Notes: a model not told the origin generated them from the letters alone. Positions 51,970 to 61,363 are shown, counted from the first letter of the stretch. The stretch is DNA of 64,000 bases from Phycisphaerae bacterium (GCA_016795035.1 JAEUIT010000044.1:62001-126000), one strand, 5' to 3'. Translations and numbers: made by a program.

Positions 51970-54716
51970 TGGCAGGGTCCCCAGTTTCCGAGCAGGATGC
52001 CGAGATCGCCGGCGCCGACGTCGCCGGTCCCGTCAAAGTCAGACCACGTTGCAGGCGTGCCCCACAAGCCGAGCAGGACGCCGAGGTCGGCGCTGTCGAC
52101 GTCGCCGTCGTGGTCGAGGTCACCGTTGCAGGCGAGCACGCCGGCGCAGTCGGGGAAGAGCTCCGCGGTGGCGATGGTCGTGAGACCGGCCGCGTCGGTC
52201 ACGCGCAACTCGACGTCGTACCAATACGTCTCGAGCCCGCAGCCGAGCGGCGTGATGACCGCCTCCGACTCGCAGTTCGGGTCGGTCGGTTCCGGGTGCT
52301 CGTGCGTGTTGTGGTGCAGCGTGAGCTGCCACTCGCACGACAGTTGGTCGCCGGCGTGCTCGGCGTCGGTGACGTTCGCGAGAAGCGGATAGAACGTCTT
52401 CGCGTCCATCGGATAGAGCTGGCCGTCGTAGACGCTCCTGATCGTGACCGACGGCGGCGTGTTGTTCGCGCTGACGGTGATCGTCTTCGTCTTCGACGCG
52501 CCGTCGACGTCGGTGACGGTGAGCTTCACGAAGTAGGCCTGCGGCGCCGGCGAGCGAGCGGTGAACACGTGCTCGACGCTCGGGCCGGTGCCGGTCGTGC
52601 CGTCGCCGAAGTCCCACGCGAACGAGAGTGGCGTTCCTTCCGGATCGCTCGACGCGCTCGCGTCGAACGTCACCGCGAGCGGCGACGGACCCCACGGCTG
52701 CGACGTCGAGACGGCGATCACCGGCGGCTGGTTGCCACCGGGCGCGTAGTCGATGCGCCAAAGCTCGCCGGGCCAGCGGATCGCGTAGAGCGACTCGGTC
52801 GCCTCGTTCGCGACAAGCGACACCACGTTGCCGAAGTTCGGGTCGAAGACCGACACCTCAGCCACCTTGCCGAGCGGGGTGAGGCGGAAGGCACGGATCC
52901 AGAGCGACGAGAAGTCGCCGAAGAGGACGCGATCGTGCCACTCCTCGGGCCACGACTTGAAGTGGATGCGCGGGCCGCCGATCGCGCACTGACCGCCGAA
53001 TCCCTGGCCGAGGACGATCGACGTGATGCCGCCGATCACCGACACGCTCGCGCCGCCGCTGATGAAGGTCGGTACGCGCGCCGTCCCCGTCGCGTGATGC
53101 CAGTCCGCGATCGGCCGCGCGTGCATGAACGGGGATGCGACTTCGCCGAGCGTCGGCGCGTCGCCCGGCGCGTAGAGCGCGAAGCCGTCGACGTTGAGGC
53201 CCGCCGAACTGTTCGTCGCCAAACGCAGCGTGTGCGTTCCCTGGGTGAGCTGCAACGTGGTCTCGACCACGCGCCACTCCGTGCTCGACCCCGTCGCGTT
53301 CGCGACCACGTTCGCCGCCGCCACGCGACCGTCGACGAGGAGCGAGTACGACTTGTTGCCGATGGCGTTCGAGTGCCGCACGGCCACAACCCACGAGCCC
53401 GACTGCGGCACGTCGATCGACCACTGCGCCCACGATCCCGCCGGCCCGTTGAACGTGAGGTATCCGGTGCCCGTGTATCCCAGCGAGGCGGTCGCGACCG
53501 ACGCGCCCGAGGTGGCGCCGCCTTCGGCCGGCCGCACCGCGCAGGGATTGAGGAGGATGGGATTCGCGACGAGCGAGTCTTGGCGAATCAGGCTCTTGAA
53601 GTAGAAGAAGTCCTCGTTGCAGCCGGCGCCGCCGAGGGGGTTGGGCGCGTCGAGATTCTTGATGTTCGCCGCGCCGTAGGCGTCGTGATAGGTGAGCCCC
53701 TCGAAGACCGGCCAGCCGAAATTGAGGCCGCCGGTCTCGGCGCGGTTCAGCTCCTCGATCAGCGTCCAGCCGACGTCGCCGATCAGGAGCGTGCCGGGAT
53801 CGCCGTCGGCCGGATCGTGGCTGCCGGTCTCGTGCTCGATCGACATGCGGAACGGATTGCGCAGGCCAAGACACCACACGCGGCTGCGCGGAGCGCGCGG
53901 ATCGGCGGCGTCGAAGAACGGATTGCTGGGCACGCCGTCGCCCGTGTCGGGGTCGAGGCGCAGCACCTTGCCGCACAGGCAATCGACGAGCTGCGACCGG
54001 AACGATCCGACGTTCTCCTTCGGCTTCAGGATGCCGTCGGCGAGCGCTTGGCTCACGTAGCCGCCGCTCACCTGGCCGCCGAGATCGACGCTCTCGTACG
54101 ACGCGTTGTCGCCGATCGAGACGAGGAGCGTGCCGTCCTCGCCGAAGAGGAGCGTGCCGACGCCGTGACTCTGGTGCACCACGGGAATGCCCGTCGTCTT
54201 CGACTCGCCTAACAGCACCGTGCGGGAACCGGGCACGGCGGTCGTGAACTCGGTCGCGGCATCGAGCGTGTAGCGCGTCACGCGCCCGATCGACGCGGCG
54301 TAGTACTCGTCCGCGTTCGAGTCGTACTGCGGCGTGCCCGCGTAGAGGAGATGATGGCGATCGACCACGTAGAGCAGGAAGATCTGGCCGTTCGCCAGGA
54401 AGTTCGGATGCGGTGCAACGCCGAGAAGGCCGTGATCGCGCCATCCGCCGACTTCCTCGTGCAGGTCGAGGATCGGCGGCTGGATGCGCTCGCCCTCGGC
54501 AGTCAGCATCCAGACGCGACCGCCGCGCTCCCACGCGAGCGCGCGACCGTCTTCGAGCGGCACGACGCCGGCCACTTCCGACCAGCCCGGGGCGACTTCG
54601 GTCATCAGGAAGCCTGACGGCGGCGCCGCGAGCGCGGACGAGACGGACATCACGAAGCCTGCGGCCAAAGAGGCGGCGAGGACAGAGACGAGACGACGAC
54701 GGGAACCATCACGCAT
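51966..54716 (-). CDS. Secreted glucose/sorbosone dehydrogenase-like protein with PKD and dockerin-like modules
   Basis: The 916-residue multidomain protein begins with a signal peptide. A six-bladed propeller of the soluble quinoprotein glucose dehydrogenase type follows (HGLLGVAPHPNF, LLVSIGDNAS, GLRNPFRMSIEH, LIGDVGWTLIEELNRAETGG). Inserted in the propeller is a CBM6-like beta-sandwich (about 405-530). A PKD domain (FDASASSDPEGTPLSFAWDF, about 690-770) and further beta domains lead to a two-loop dockerin-like end (DLDHDGDVDSADLGVLLGLW). It probably oxidises or binds sugars at the cell surface. ATG 54716 was preferred to 54767 because it directly precedes the signal. Confidence 0.9.
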   Translation of the reverse strand: MRDGSRRRLVSVLAASLAAGFVMSVSSALAAPPSGFLMTEVAPGWSEVAGVVPLEDGRALAWERGGRVWMLTAEGERIQPPILDLHEEVGGWRDHGLLGVAPHPNFLANGQIFLLYVVDRHHLLYAGTPQYDSNADEYYAASIGRVTRYTLDAATEFTTAVPGSRTVLLGESKTTGIPVVHQSHGVGTLLFGEDGTLLVSIGDNASYESVDLGGQVSGGYVSQALADGILKPKENVGSFRSQLVDCLCGKVLRLDPDTGDGVPSNPFFDAADPRAPRSRVWCLGLRNPFRMSIEHETGSHDPADGDPGTLLIGDVGWTLIEELNRAETGGLNFGWPVFEGLTYHDAYGAANIKNLDAPNPLGGAGCNEDFFYFKSLIRQDSLVANPILLNPCAVRPAEGGATSGASVATASLGYTGTGYLTFNGPAGSWAQWSIDVPQSGSWVVAVRHSNAIGNKSYSLLVDGRVAAANVVANATGSSTEWRVVETTLQLTQGTHTLRLATNSSAGLNVDGFALYAPGDAPTLGEVASPFMHARPIADWHHATGTARVPTFISGGASVSVIGGITSIVLGQGFGGQCAIGGPRIHFKSWPEEWHDRVLFGDFSSLWIRAFRLTPLGKVAEVSVFDPNFGNVVSLVANEATESLYAIRWPGELWRIDYAPGGNQPPVIAVSTSQPWGPSPLAVTFDASASSDPEGTPLSFAWDFGDGTTGTGPSVEHVFTARSPAPQAYFVKLTVTDVDGASKTKTITVSANNTPPSVTIRSVYDGQLYPMDAKTFYPLLANVTDAEHAGDQLSCEWQLTLHHNTHEHPEPTDPNCESEAVITPLGCGLETYWYDVELRVTDAAGLTTIATAELFPDCAGVLACNGDLDHDGDVDSADLGVLLGLWGTPATWSDFDGTGDVGAGDLGILLGNWGPCQ

Positions 54717-54803
54717 GCCGACAGCGTGACGCGTCCCCCGGGGCGAGGCAAGCGTCGATCGCGCCATTTGCAGGAGTCAAATGCGAGCCGTGCGCGCCGC
54801 TCG

Positions 54804-57323
54804 TCACTCGTAGCCGCGAATGGGGTACCAGCCGTCGTCGAACCAACGTGCCAGGTCCGCGTGGCGATCGACGTCCTCGGGCGCGAGCAGCGCCCCGGCC
54901 GCGCGAAGCGCGCGGGCATCGGCCTCGTCGAGCGCGAACATCGCCTTCGCGATCGACGGGAAGCGCAGCGCCGCATCGGAGCGTCGCCGCAACGTGGTGC
55001 GCGACATGCCGCCCTGCCGGCTCCACACGAGCACCTCCTGGATCGCCACGTCGCGCCGCGCGTTGCGCACCGCCACGATCGCCGAGACCTCGTTGCGTCG
55101 CGCCTCGTCGAGCGACGGGTCGTTCAGGACGTTTGCGAGCGCGTCGTTGGCGAGGCGGCCGTCGTCGAATACGCGGGGGAAGGCGGCGCGAAGGTACGCG
55201 AGCCGAAGCGAGCGGCCGGTCTCGGCGTCGACGCACGCGCAGACGAGTTCGAGCGCCTCGGCGTTGACTTCGGCCATGCGCCGCGCGCTCGCGGTGAGCG
55301 GACTGACCGCGCGGTTGATGTCCGCGGAGCGCTGCCGCATCGCCTGGCCTACGTCGATCCCCTGCAGCCGCGCCTCGATCATGATCTCGACGACCTCCCG
55401 CAACGCGGAGATCGAGTCCTCGCGCATGCGCTCGCTAGCCTGGAGGTATGGCTCGCGCAGGTTCTCGAGCGCCGACGCGACGCACGGCCACGCGTCGTCC
55501 GGGAGTTGCGCGTCGGTGAGGACGTCGAAGAAGCGCACCATCGATTCCGGCGCGACCGTGAAGAACTCGCCGCCGGGAATCTCGCCGACGTCGATGCGCC
55601 AGGAGAGGTCGCGACGCTCCCACTCCCACATCGCCCGCACGTCGGGCGGGAAGTCGGCGATCGCGGCCGCAAGGTCGTGGATGAACGTGTCGTCAAGATT
55701 CTGGCGCTCGCGGCGCACCGTCTCGGCGAAGGCGAGGAATTGCCCCACCTCGCGCCGGAAGTCGGCGACGGCGCCGGACTCGAGCGCCGTCATGAGCTGC
55801 TTCACCTGCGCTTCGCTGCGTCGCGTCGCGTCTTCGGCGGCGGCGCGCCACGCCTCGCGATAGCCGACGAAAAGGTCGGCCGCCACCGACTGCGCGACGT
55901 CGTCGGCGCGGGCGCGGGCAAGCGTGCGTTGCAGGTCCTTCTCGTGCGCGACGGGCCCGATGAAGGCGCGGAGCGCCCCGTCCTCGCGATCGCGGTTCGG
56001 CACGAGCGACGGCTGGCGATCGTCGCCGCGCATGTCCGCGAAACCCTGCGGGCGCTGCGCGATCACGCTCGAGGCCGGCCCTGCGCCGACGAGCTGCACC
56101 ACGCCCTCGCGAAACTTGTCCCGGTTCGCCTGCTTGAGCGACGCGATCTGCGTGCGAACCTCTTCGGGCACGATCGCGTCGAACTCCTCGGTCGTGCGCT
56201 TCGCGAGCATCGCCCGCTGCGCCTCGATCTCGCCGCGCCGCTCCTTGCGGCGCTCGGCTTCCGTGTTGCCGCCGGGAACCAGCTCCCCGGGGACGCGACC
56301 CGCGCGATAGATGTCGAAACTCTTCCGCAGGAGTTCGGTGTCCTCCGCGAGGAACCGCTCGCGAAGCGCCGCCACGCGTTCGCGCACGTCGCGCGGCAAC
56401 GCGGAGGTGCGCGACGCGATCAGAAGCGAGTATGCGACGTGGTCCGCGGATCGGCCGACGTCGTCGTCGACCCGCGTACGGAGGATGCGCCGATCGAGAC
56501 GGGCCCACTCGTCGGCGGGCATCGCCTCGCGCAGCGCGAGCACCGTGCGGTCGACGAGCTCGGAGAACTCGAAGAGTGCCCGCTCGAGCGACTCGCGCGA
56601 GCGGTTCGCGCGGCGGGTGAGCTCCTGGTTGATCGCGTCGTCGCGGCCGTCGCCCTGCGGCACGCCCGGCGCGCTCTCGGGTGGACCGAGCCGCTGGTTG
56701 AGGTCGAGGTAGCGCTGCGTCACGGCGAGCTGCTCGCGACCGATGCGATCGGCGATCGCCGCCGCCTCTCGCGCGTGGGCATCGAGGATCGGCGAGATCG
56801 CCGCGCGCGTCTCCGGCTCGAGCCCGAGCCGGTCGACGACGATCACGAGATCGGGAAGCGCGCGGCCGCCGTCGCCGACGCTCAGCGCGTTCGCCCGGTC
56901 GAGCGACCGTCGGAGGCGCATGGCATCGACGAATCCCGCGCGCGACGGCCCGAGCGCGCGATCGAGCGATTCGAAGAGCGCGTCGTCGAGCGCCACGATC
57001 TCCTGCAGGATCGCGGCGTGTCGATCCATGTTGCGCTTGAGGACGACGGGATCGTTGAACGCCTCGTCGGACGAGAGCGTGCGGATCGATTCGACGAACG
57101 CCTGGATGCGCGTGGACCGAACCGCCTCGAACTGCGTCTGGTGATTGTCGAGCGCGCGTTCGACGGCGAGGCGCTCGGGCTCGGTCAGGTCGCCGGCGCG
57201 GCGCTCGGCGCGCACGACGTCGCGCATCGAGATCGGGCGCGGGAATCGGTCATACACCGGATCGGGTCGGCGGCATCCGACGACCGCGAGCAGTGCGAGT
57301 CCGACGACGATCGCCAGCCGCAT
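54804..57323 (-). CDS. Large helical lipoprotein, distant relative of the 1365-3809 protein
   Basis: The 839-residue protein has a lipobox (LLAVVGC, Cys near 17). I chose the ATG at 57323 that directly begins this signal rather than the longer frame. The body is predicted all-helical with repeating blocks such as LTEPERLAVERALDNHQTQF, LGLEPETRAAISPILDAH and LDEARRNEVSAIVAVRNARR, the same style as the exported protein at 1365-3809. These recall LTXXQ-type modules. There is no enzymatic motif. It may be an envelope stress or scaffold protein; this is inference. Confidence 0.8.
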   Translation of the reverse strand: MRLAIVVGLALLAVVGCRRPDPVYDRFPRPISMRDVVRAERRAGDLTEPERLAVERALDNHQTQFEAVRSTRIQAFVESIRTLSSDEAFNDPVVLKRNMDRHAAILQEIVALDDALFESLDRALGPSRAGFVDAMRLRRSLDRANALSVGDGGRALPDLVIVVDRLGLEPETRAAISPILDAHAREAAAIADRIGREQLAVTQRYLDLNQRLGPPESAPGVPQGDGRDDAINQELTRRANRSRESLERALFEFSELVDRTVLALREAMPADEWARLDRRILRTRVDDDVGRSADHVAYSLLIASRTSALPRDVRERVAALRERFLAEDTELLRKSFDIYRAGRVPGELVPGGNTEAERRKERRGEIEAQRAMLAKRTTEEFDAIVPEEVRTQIASLKQANRDKFREGVVQLVGAGPASSVIAQRPQGFADMRGDDRQPSLVPNRDREDGALRAFIGPVAHEKDLQRTLARARADDVAQSVAADLFVGYREAWRAAAEDATRRSEAQVKQLMTALESGAVADFRREVGQFLAFAETVRRERQNLDDTFIHDLAAAIADFPPDVRAMWEWERRDLSWRIDVGEIPGGEFFTVAPESMVRFFDVLTDAQLPDDAWPCVASALENLREPYLQASERMREDSISALREVVEIMIEARLQGIDVGQAMRQRSADINRAVSPLTASARRMAEVNAEALELVCACVDAETGRSLRLAYLRAAFPRVFDDGRLANDALANVLNDPSLDEARRNEVSAIVAVRNARRDVAIQEVLVWSRQGGMSRTTLRRRSDAALRFPSIAKAMFALDEADARALRAAGALLAPEDVDRHADLARWFDDGWYPIRGYE

Positions 57324-57510
57324 GAAGCGAACGGTGCCGTCGAGGCTGCGCGTGCGTGGTCTCGCGTTCACGCCAAAATCGTCCGCTCCTCGCCGACCGT
57401 TCGCAACCGGCAACCGGGGAATTCGCTCCCTCCTTCCGCGCGAAACACACAGGCATCGCGCGCGAAGTCCCTTCGTCTCGCGACAGGCATGCGTTATCGT
57501 TTCACGCCTC

Positions 57511-58746
57511 ATGAGTTTTCGGCGGCGTCAGCGGTCCAAGCATCACCGGTCGGCACACGAAGGAAATCACGTGCACGCCCCCCCGCCGGTGCACCCGCTG
57601 ATTCCGCAGGGAGAACCGGAGCTCATCGAGACCGCGGCGGCGCTCTCCGCGTTTCTCGAGCACGCGCGGCAGGTGGGCACGTTCGCATTCGACACCGAGT
57701 TCATCGGCGAAGCCACGTATCAGCCGCGCACCTGCCTGATCCAGCTCTCGACGAGCGAGCGCGTCGCGCTCGTCGATCCGCTGCGGCTCACCGATGTCGG
57801 ACCCGTCTGGGAGTTGGTCGGCGACCCGACCGTCGAGACCATCGTGCACGCCGGCGCGTCCGACCTGTCGCCGGTGCGTCGGCATCTCGGACGCGATCCC
57901 GAGAACCTCATCGACGTGCAAGTCGCCGCAGGCTTCCTGGGCATGGCGTATCCGTCGTCGCTCGCGAAGCTCGTCGAGCGCTTCGCCGGCCACGCGCTGT
58001 CGAAGGGCCATACGTTCACCGACTGGGACGCGCGGCCGCTCAGCCCGTCGCAGCTTCGGTACGCCGCCGACGACGTGCGCTTCCTCCCGCTCGTCTGGAA
58101 CGTCGTCCGCGCCGAGCTTGAAACGCGGAGTCGACTCGCCTGGGCCTGCCGCGAGACGGTCGCCCGGCTCGACGATCCGCATGTCTTCGATCCCCGCGCG
58201 CACATGCGCCGCGCGAGCCGCGGCTACGACCTGAGCCCGGCGCAGGAGCGCCTGCTCGAGGCACTCTGCGTTGCACGCGACACGATCGCGCAGGTCGAGG
58301 ACCAGCCGCACCGCACCACGATCCCCGACGGCTCGCTGCTCGAGATCGTGCGCGACCGTCCGGACACCCTCGCCGCGCTCGACGCCGTGCGCGGATTGCC
58401 GCGGCCGATCGTCGCGCGGCACGGCCAGCGACTCCTGGAGATCCTGGCGCAGAATCCGAGCGAGCGCACGAACTGGTTCCATCTCCGCAAGCGCCGCGAG
58501 GACGAGCCGTCGGCGAAGGCGATCGTCGACGCGATGCTCCGCGAAGCGACCTGCGCGTGCGAGGAGTTAGCCATCGCGCCGCAGCTCTCCGTCACGCGAG
58601 GCGACCTTTCGCATCACGTGCGACGCTGCCTCGAGGCGGCCGACAACGCGGCGCCGACGCCCGCCCTCTTCCCGCACGGCGACTGGCGGCTCGAGGCCTT
58701 CGGCTCGCGCATCGAGGACGCCGGGCGAAACGTGCCCCCGTCGTGA
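57511..58746 (+). CDS. rnd: Ribonuclease D
   Basis: The 411-residue enzyme is a 3'-5' exonuclease of tRNA maturation. The DEDDy domain has Exo I FDTEFIGE (about 59-66), Exo II VHAGASDLSPV (about 112-122) and Exo III YAADDVRFL (about 183-191, Tyr-Asp pair). An HRDC domain follows (about 235-310, TTIPDGSLLEIVRDRP). An N-terminal basic extension of about 30 residues precedes the core. It is divergent from the helical lipoprotein and convergent with the methyltransferase gene (13 bp apart). Confidence 0.94.
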   Translation: MSFRRRQRSKHHRSAHEGNHVHAPPPVHPLIPQGEPELIETAAALSAFLEHARQVGTFAFDTEFIGEATYQPRTCLIQLSTSERVALVDPLRLTDVGPVWELVGDPTVETIVHAGASDLSPVRRHLGRDPENLIDVQVAAGFLGMAYPSSLAKLVERFAGHALSKGHTFTDWDARPLSPSQLRYAADDVRFLPLVWNVVRAELETRSRLAWACRETVARLDDPHVFDPRAHMRRASRGYDLSPAQERLLEALCVARDTIAQVEDQPHRTTIPDGSLLEIVRDRPDTLAALDAVRGLPRPIVARHGQRLLEILAQNPSERTNWFHLRKRREDEPSAKAIVDAMLREATCACEELAIAPQLSVTRGDLSHHVRRCLEAADNAAPTPALFPHGDWRLEAFGSRIEDAGRNVPPS

Positions 58747-58759
58747 GCGGCGCGTTTCG

Positions 58760-59392
58760 TCAGCGCACGCAGCGGTAGACGAACGCGGGCGGCACGTTGC
58801 GCCAGACCGTTCGGCTCCGCTCGACCTTCGAGAAGTAGTTCGGCAGGAGCTTCGCGAATCGTCGACCCGCGGCCGTGAGGAGGCCGAGGTTGTAGGCGAA
58901 TGTCACGAACGACGCGCCGGGGCGCATCGCCGCGGTCGCGCCGTCGAGAATCGCGCGTTGCAGGTCGATCGGAAACGCGGCCCACGGAAGGCCGCTCACG
59001 ATGAAGTCGACGCACGGCGCCTCGCCGAGCCCCTCTTCGCGGCAGATGGCGGGCAGGTCGGCGGCGCTTCGCTCGTGGAGCCGCACGCTCGGGAAGCGCG
59101 TGCGAAAGATCTCGGCCATGCGCGGGTTCAGTTCGATCGGAAGGAAACGCGTCTCGGGCCGGACGCGATCGAGGATCGCTCGCGTGAACGCGCCGCTCCC
59201 CGGGCCGAACTCGGCCACGACCCGCATGCGCGTGGGCTCGAAGCCGGCGAGCATCGCCTCCGCGAGATAGGGCGAGCTCGGGGCGATCGCCCCGATCTGC
59301 GTCGGGTGCTTGAGGTATTGCCGGATGAAGGAGCGCTTCGAGCCGCGGGCGCGGCCGTGAGAGGCGGTGGTCGTCGATCGACGGTGCGGCAT
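58760..59392 (-). CDS. PmtA-like phospholipid N-methyltransferase
   Basis: The 210-residue class I SAM-dependent methyltransferase has motif I VVAEFGPGSGAFT (about 58-70), IELNPRMAEIF as motif II, and VDFIVSGLPWAAFP, a segment typical of the Rhodobacter/Sinorhizobium PmtA group. That group methylates phosphatidylethanolamine. It could instead be a related rRNA-dimethylase-like enzyme. The N-terminus is basic (about 20 residues). A substrate role in membrane lipid modification is inference from family resemblance. Confidence 0.85.
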   Translation of the reverse strand: MPHRRSTTTASHGRARGSKRSFIRQYLKHPTQIGAIAPSSPYLAEAMLAGFEPTRMRVVAEFGPGSGAFTRAILDRVRPETRFLPIELNPRMAEIFRTRFPSVRLHERSAADLPAICREEGLGEAPCVDFIVSGLPWAAFPIDLQRAILDGATAAMRPGASFVTFAYNLGLLTAAGRRFAKLLPNYFSKVERSRTVWRNVPPAFVYRCVR

Positions 59393-59445
59393 CGTGGCGG
59401 TGTGGTTGGGATTCGTGGGGAACGTATTGCTACTCTACCGACGAC

Positions 59446-59480
59446 GGTGCGACTTCACCGTCGCACCCCTTCCGAGGGGT
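59446..59480 (+). promoter_or_regulatory. Two mutually exclusive hairpins in the leader of the Cys-rich gene
   Basis: GGTGCGAC (59446-59453) pairs with GTCGCACC (59460-59467). ACCCC (59465-59469) pairs with GGGGT (59476-59480). The two stems share ACC at 59465-59467, so they cannot fully coexist. The ATG follows 20 bp later. TACTCT at 59431-59436 is a possible -10. Confidence 0.4.
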
Positions 59481-59499
59481 GTCCGTCGGACCACCACCG

Positions 59500-59886
59500 A
59501 TGCACCGACTCGTCGCCTTCATTCTCGCCGTTGCATTGGCCGTCTTGGGCGGCCCGCGCGCGGCATGGCATGGGGACGACGCGCGGGAGACGACGGTGAC
59601 GGCAACGGCGGCGGCGGCCGAAACGACGAGTTGCTGCGGGCCCGACTGCGCCTGCGGCGACGCGTGCGCTTGCTGCGTCTCCGCTCCGGAAATCCCGATG
59701 CGGCCGGTCCATCACGTGACGGCCGTGACAAGCCCGGTCGAGGTGCGCGTCGCGCCGACGTCGCCGGCGATGACGGTCGAGCTTCCGGTCGTCAGTCGTC
59801 CGTCGACCTTCTCCCGCGCCGCGAACGCGCCGCGCGCCTGCAACGGGCGCCTCGTCCGCCGCATGACCTGCACGTTCCTGACCTAG
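59500..59886 (+). CDS. Small secreted Cys-rich protein, probably metal-related
   Basis: The 128-residue protein has a signal peptide (MHRLVAFILAVALAVLGG) and a striking Cys cluster TSCCGPDCACGDACACCVS (seven Cys in about 19 residues, near 44-62), metallothionein-like in density. The C-terminal half is a plain beta-rich segment ending MTCTFLT. GTG at 59479 is an alternative start. The next genes encode an HMA-type metal-binding lipoprotein and an outer-membrane protein, so a copper- or heavy-metal-handling role is likely, though not proven. Confidence 0.7.
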   Translation: MHRLVAFILAVALAVLGGPRAAWHGDDARETTVTATAAAAETTSCCGPDCACGDACACCVSAPEIPMRPVHHVTAVTSPVEVRVAPTSPAMTVELPVVSRPSTFSRAANAPRACNGRLVRRMTCTFLT

Positions 59887-59976
59887 GGCAGGAATCACCG
59901 CGCCACCACTGCGCGCACCGCGCGCAGCGATCACCCGCGTCGATTCCTATTCCTCACGCAGAACGCAGGACTTTCC

Positions 59977-60378
59977 ATGCGCCCATCGAACCTTCCCATC
60001 GCGACCATGCTCGCGATCGCGTGCACCACGCTCGCCGGCTGCGCCAGCGACCAGGCACACACCGCTTCCGATCCGAATTCGCACGACCACGACACGCAGG
60101 CCACGCCCGCCATGGCGGCCGTCGGCCGCGACGACGCCACGCCCGTCACCGGGCGCTCCGTGACGCTCTGGGTGTACGGCATGTCGTGCCCGAAGTGCGT
60201 CTCGAACGTCGACGTCACGCTCTCGCGCATCCCGGGCGTCACCGACGTCACCATCAACATGCGCGACGGGATCGTCGTCGCGGCGCTCGATGGAGTGACG
60301 CATCCGACGCGCGGCGCGTTCGCGCGCGCGGTCGACGATGCCGGCCTCACGCTCGTTCGGCTCGAGGCCGCTCCATGA
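59977..60378 (+). CDS. Lipoprotein with heavy-metal-associated (HMA) domain
   Basis: The 133-residue protein has a lipobox (TTLAGC, Cys near 22), a His/Asp-rich linker (SHDHDTQ) and a single HMA domain with the metal site YGMSCPKCVSNVDVTLSRI (about 65-83, CxxC). The fold matches CopZ/MerP. An exported, lipid-anchored HMA domain is unusual since most are cytoplasmic or periplasmic MerP-type. Its stop overlaps the start of the next gene (ATGA at 60375). It is a likely periplasmic metal carrier. Confidence 0.9.
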   Translation: MRPSNLPIATMLAIACTTLAGCASDQAHTASDPNSHDHDTQATPAMAAVGRDDATPVTGRSVTLWVYGMSCPKCVSNVDVTLSRIPGVTDVTINMRDGIVVAALDGVTHPTRGAFARAVDDAGLTLVRLEAAP

Positions 60379-61262
60379 TTGGGGCGATCGGGGCAATCGG
60401 GGCGATCAGGGCGATGCGGGCGATTCGGGCGGCAACGACGAGCGCGGTCGCCGCGGCCCTCGCGGCGCCCGCGCTCGCCCAGGAGTCGCCGAACATCGTG
60501 GCACCCACGCAGCCCGCGCCGGGGAGCTTCGTCGCACGAACGAGCCTGCGCGCGGTGCTCTTCGACGGCGGCGAACCCGCCGTCGCCCGCGACGGCTTTG
60601 TGCTCGAGGAGCGGTTTCGCCTGGCCTACGGCATCACGAAGGAGCTGTCGATCGACGGCGCGCTCCCCTTCTACCAAGGGAGTTTCGACGATCCCGCTCC
60701 GGGCCAGGCCCCGTTCGAGACCTCGCCGGTCGGGCTTGGCGACCTCGACGTGAACCTCAAGTTCCGGCTCTTCAAGGAGGACCTCGGGCCCGTCGACACG
60801 GTCCGCATGAGCGTGTTCGCGGGCACCGAGATGCCCACGGGTACCGGGGGTTTCAGCACCGAATCGTTCGACCCGCAGGTGGGCCTCGCGGCGATGGCGA
60901 TTCTCGGCCACCACGGCTTCAGCGGCTCGCTGGCGTACCGCTTCGTCACCGGCGACACCGACGAGGTGCTTTTCCCTGGTGACTCCGGCGCGGACGTCTT
61001 CGCGGCGAACGTCGGCTACCTGTATCGCCTCGCGCCGGACGAGTTCACCGAGGAGCACGTCGGCGCGTGGTACGCGACGGTGGAACTCCTGAGCACCGCC
61101 GAGACCAACGGAGACTTCGAACTCACGCTCGCTCCCGGTATCCTGTTCGAAGCACCCCGATTCGCATTCGAACTGACCGTGGGATTTCCAATCGTCGACG
61201 ACGTGCAGTACCGACCGAGTTCGTCATTCACTGGCTCGATCGGTCTGCGATTCCTGTTCTGA
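60375..61262 (+). CDS. Outer-membrane beta-barrel protein (transporter/MetA-pathway type)
   Basis: The 295-residue protein has a signal peptide built on tandem 9-bp DNA repeats (IGAIGAIGAIRAMRAIRA), followed by alternating beta strands ending with Phe (GSIGLRFLF), the signature of an outer-membrane barrel. Motifs such as LAYGITKELSIDGALPFYQG and GLGDLDVNLKFRLF match the outer-membrane family often found beside metal-resistance or phenol-degradation genes. Start overlap with the HMA gene puts it in the same unit. Confidence 0.82.
   Translation: MIGAIGAIGAIRAMRAIRAATTSAVAAALAAPALAQESPNIVAPTQPAPGSFVARTSLRAVLFDGGEPAVARDGFVLEERFRLAYGITKELSIDGALPFYQGSFDDPAPGQAPFETSPVGLGDLDVNLKFRLFKEDLGPVDTVRMSVFAGTEMPTGTGGFSTESFDPQVGLAAMAILGHHGFSGSLAYRFVTGDTDEVLFPGDSGADVFAANVGYLYRLAPDEFTEEHVGAWYATVELLSTAETNGDFELTLAPGILFEAPRFAFELTVGFPIVDDVQYRPSSSFTGSIGLRFLF
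60378..60432 (+). repeat. Six imperfect 9-bp repeats in a signal-peptide coding region
   Basis: Units of the form ATTGGGGCG, ATCGGGGCA, ATCGGGGCG, ATCAGGGCG, ATGCGGGCG and ATTCGGGCG. Slippage would change the length of the signal peptide without shifting frame. Confidence 0.75.
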
Positions 61263-61363
61263 TCCTTGCCGTTGAGAGCGCCTGCAACAGCGGGCGCCCC
61301 GCAGAACCGGAATTTCTCGGCGCGACGACGAAGCGATAGGTTTCCAGTGCTCTCTCTGAAGGC

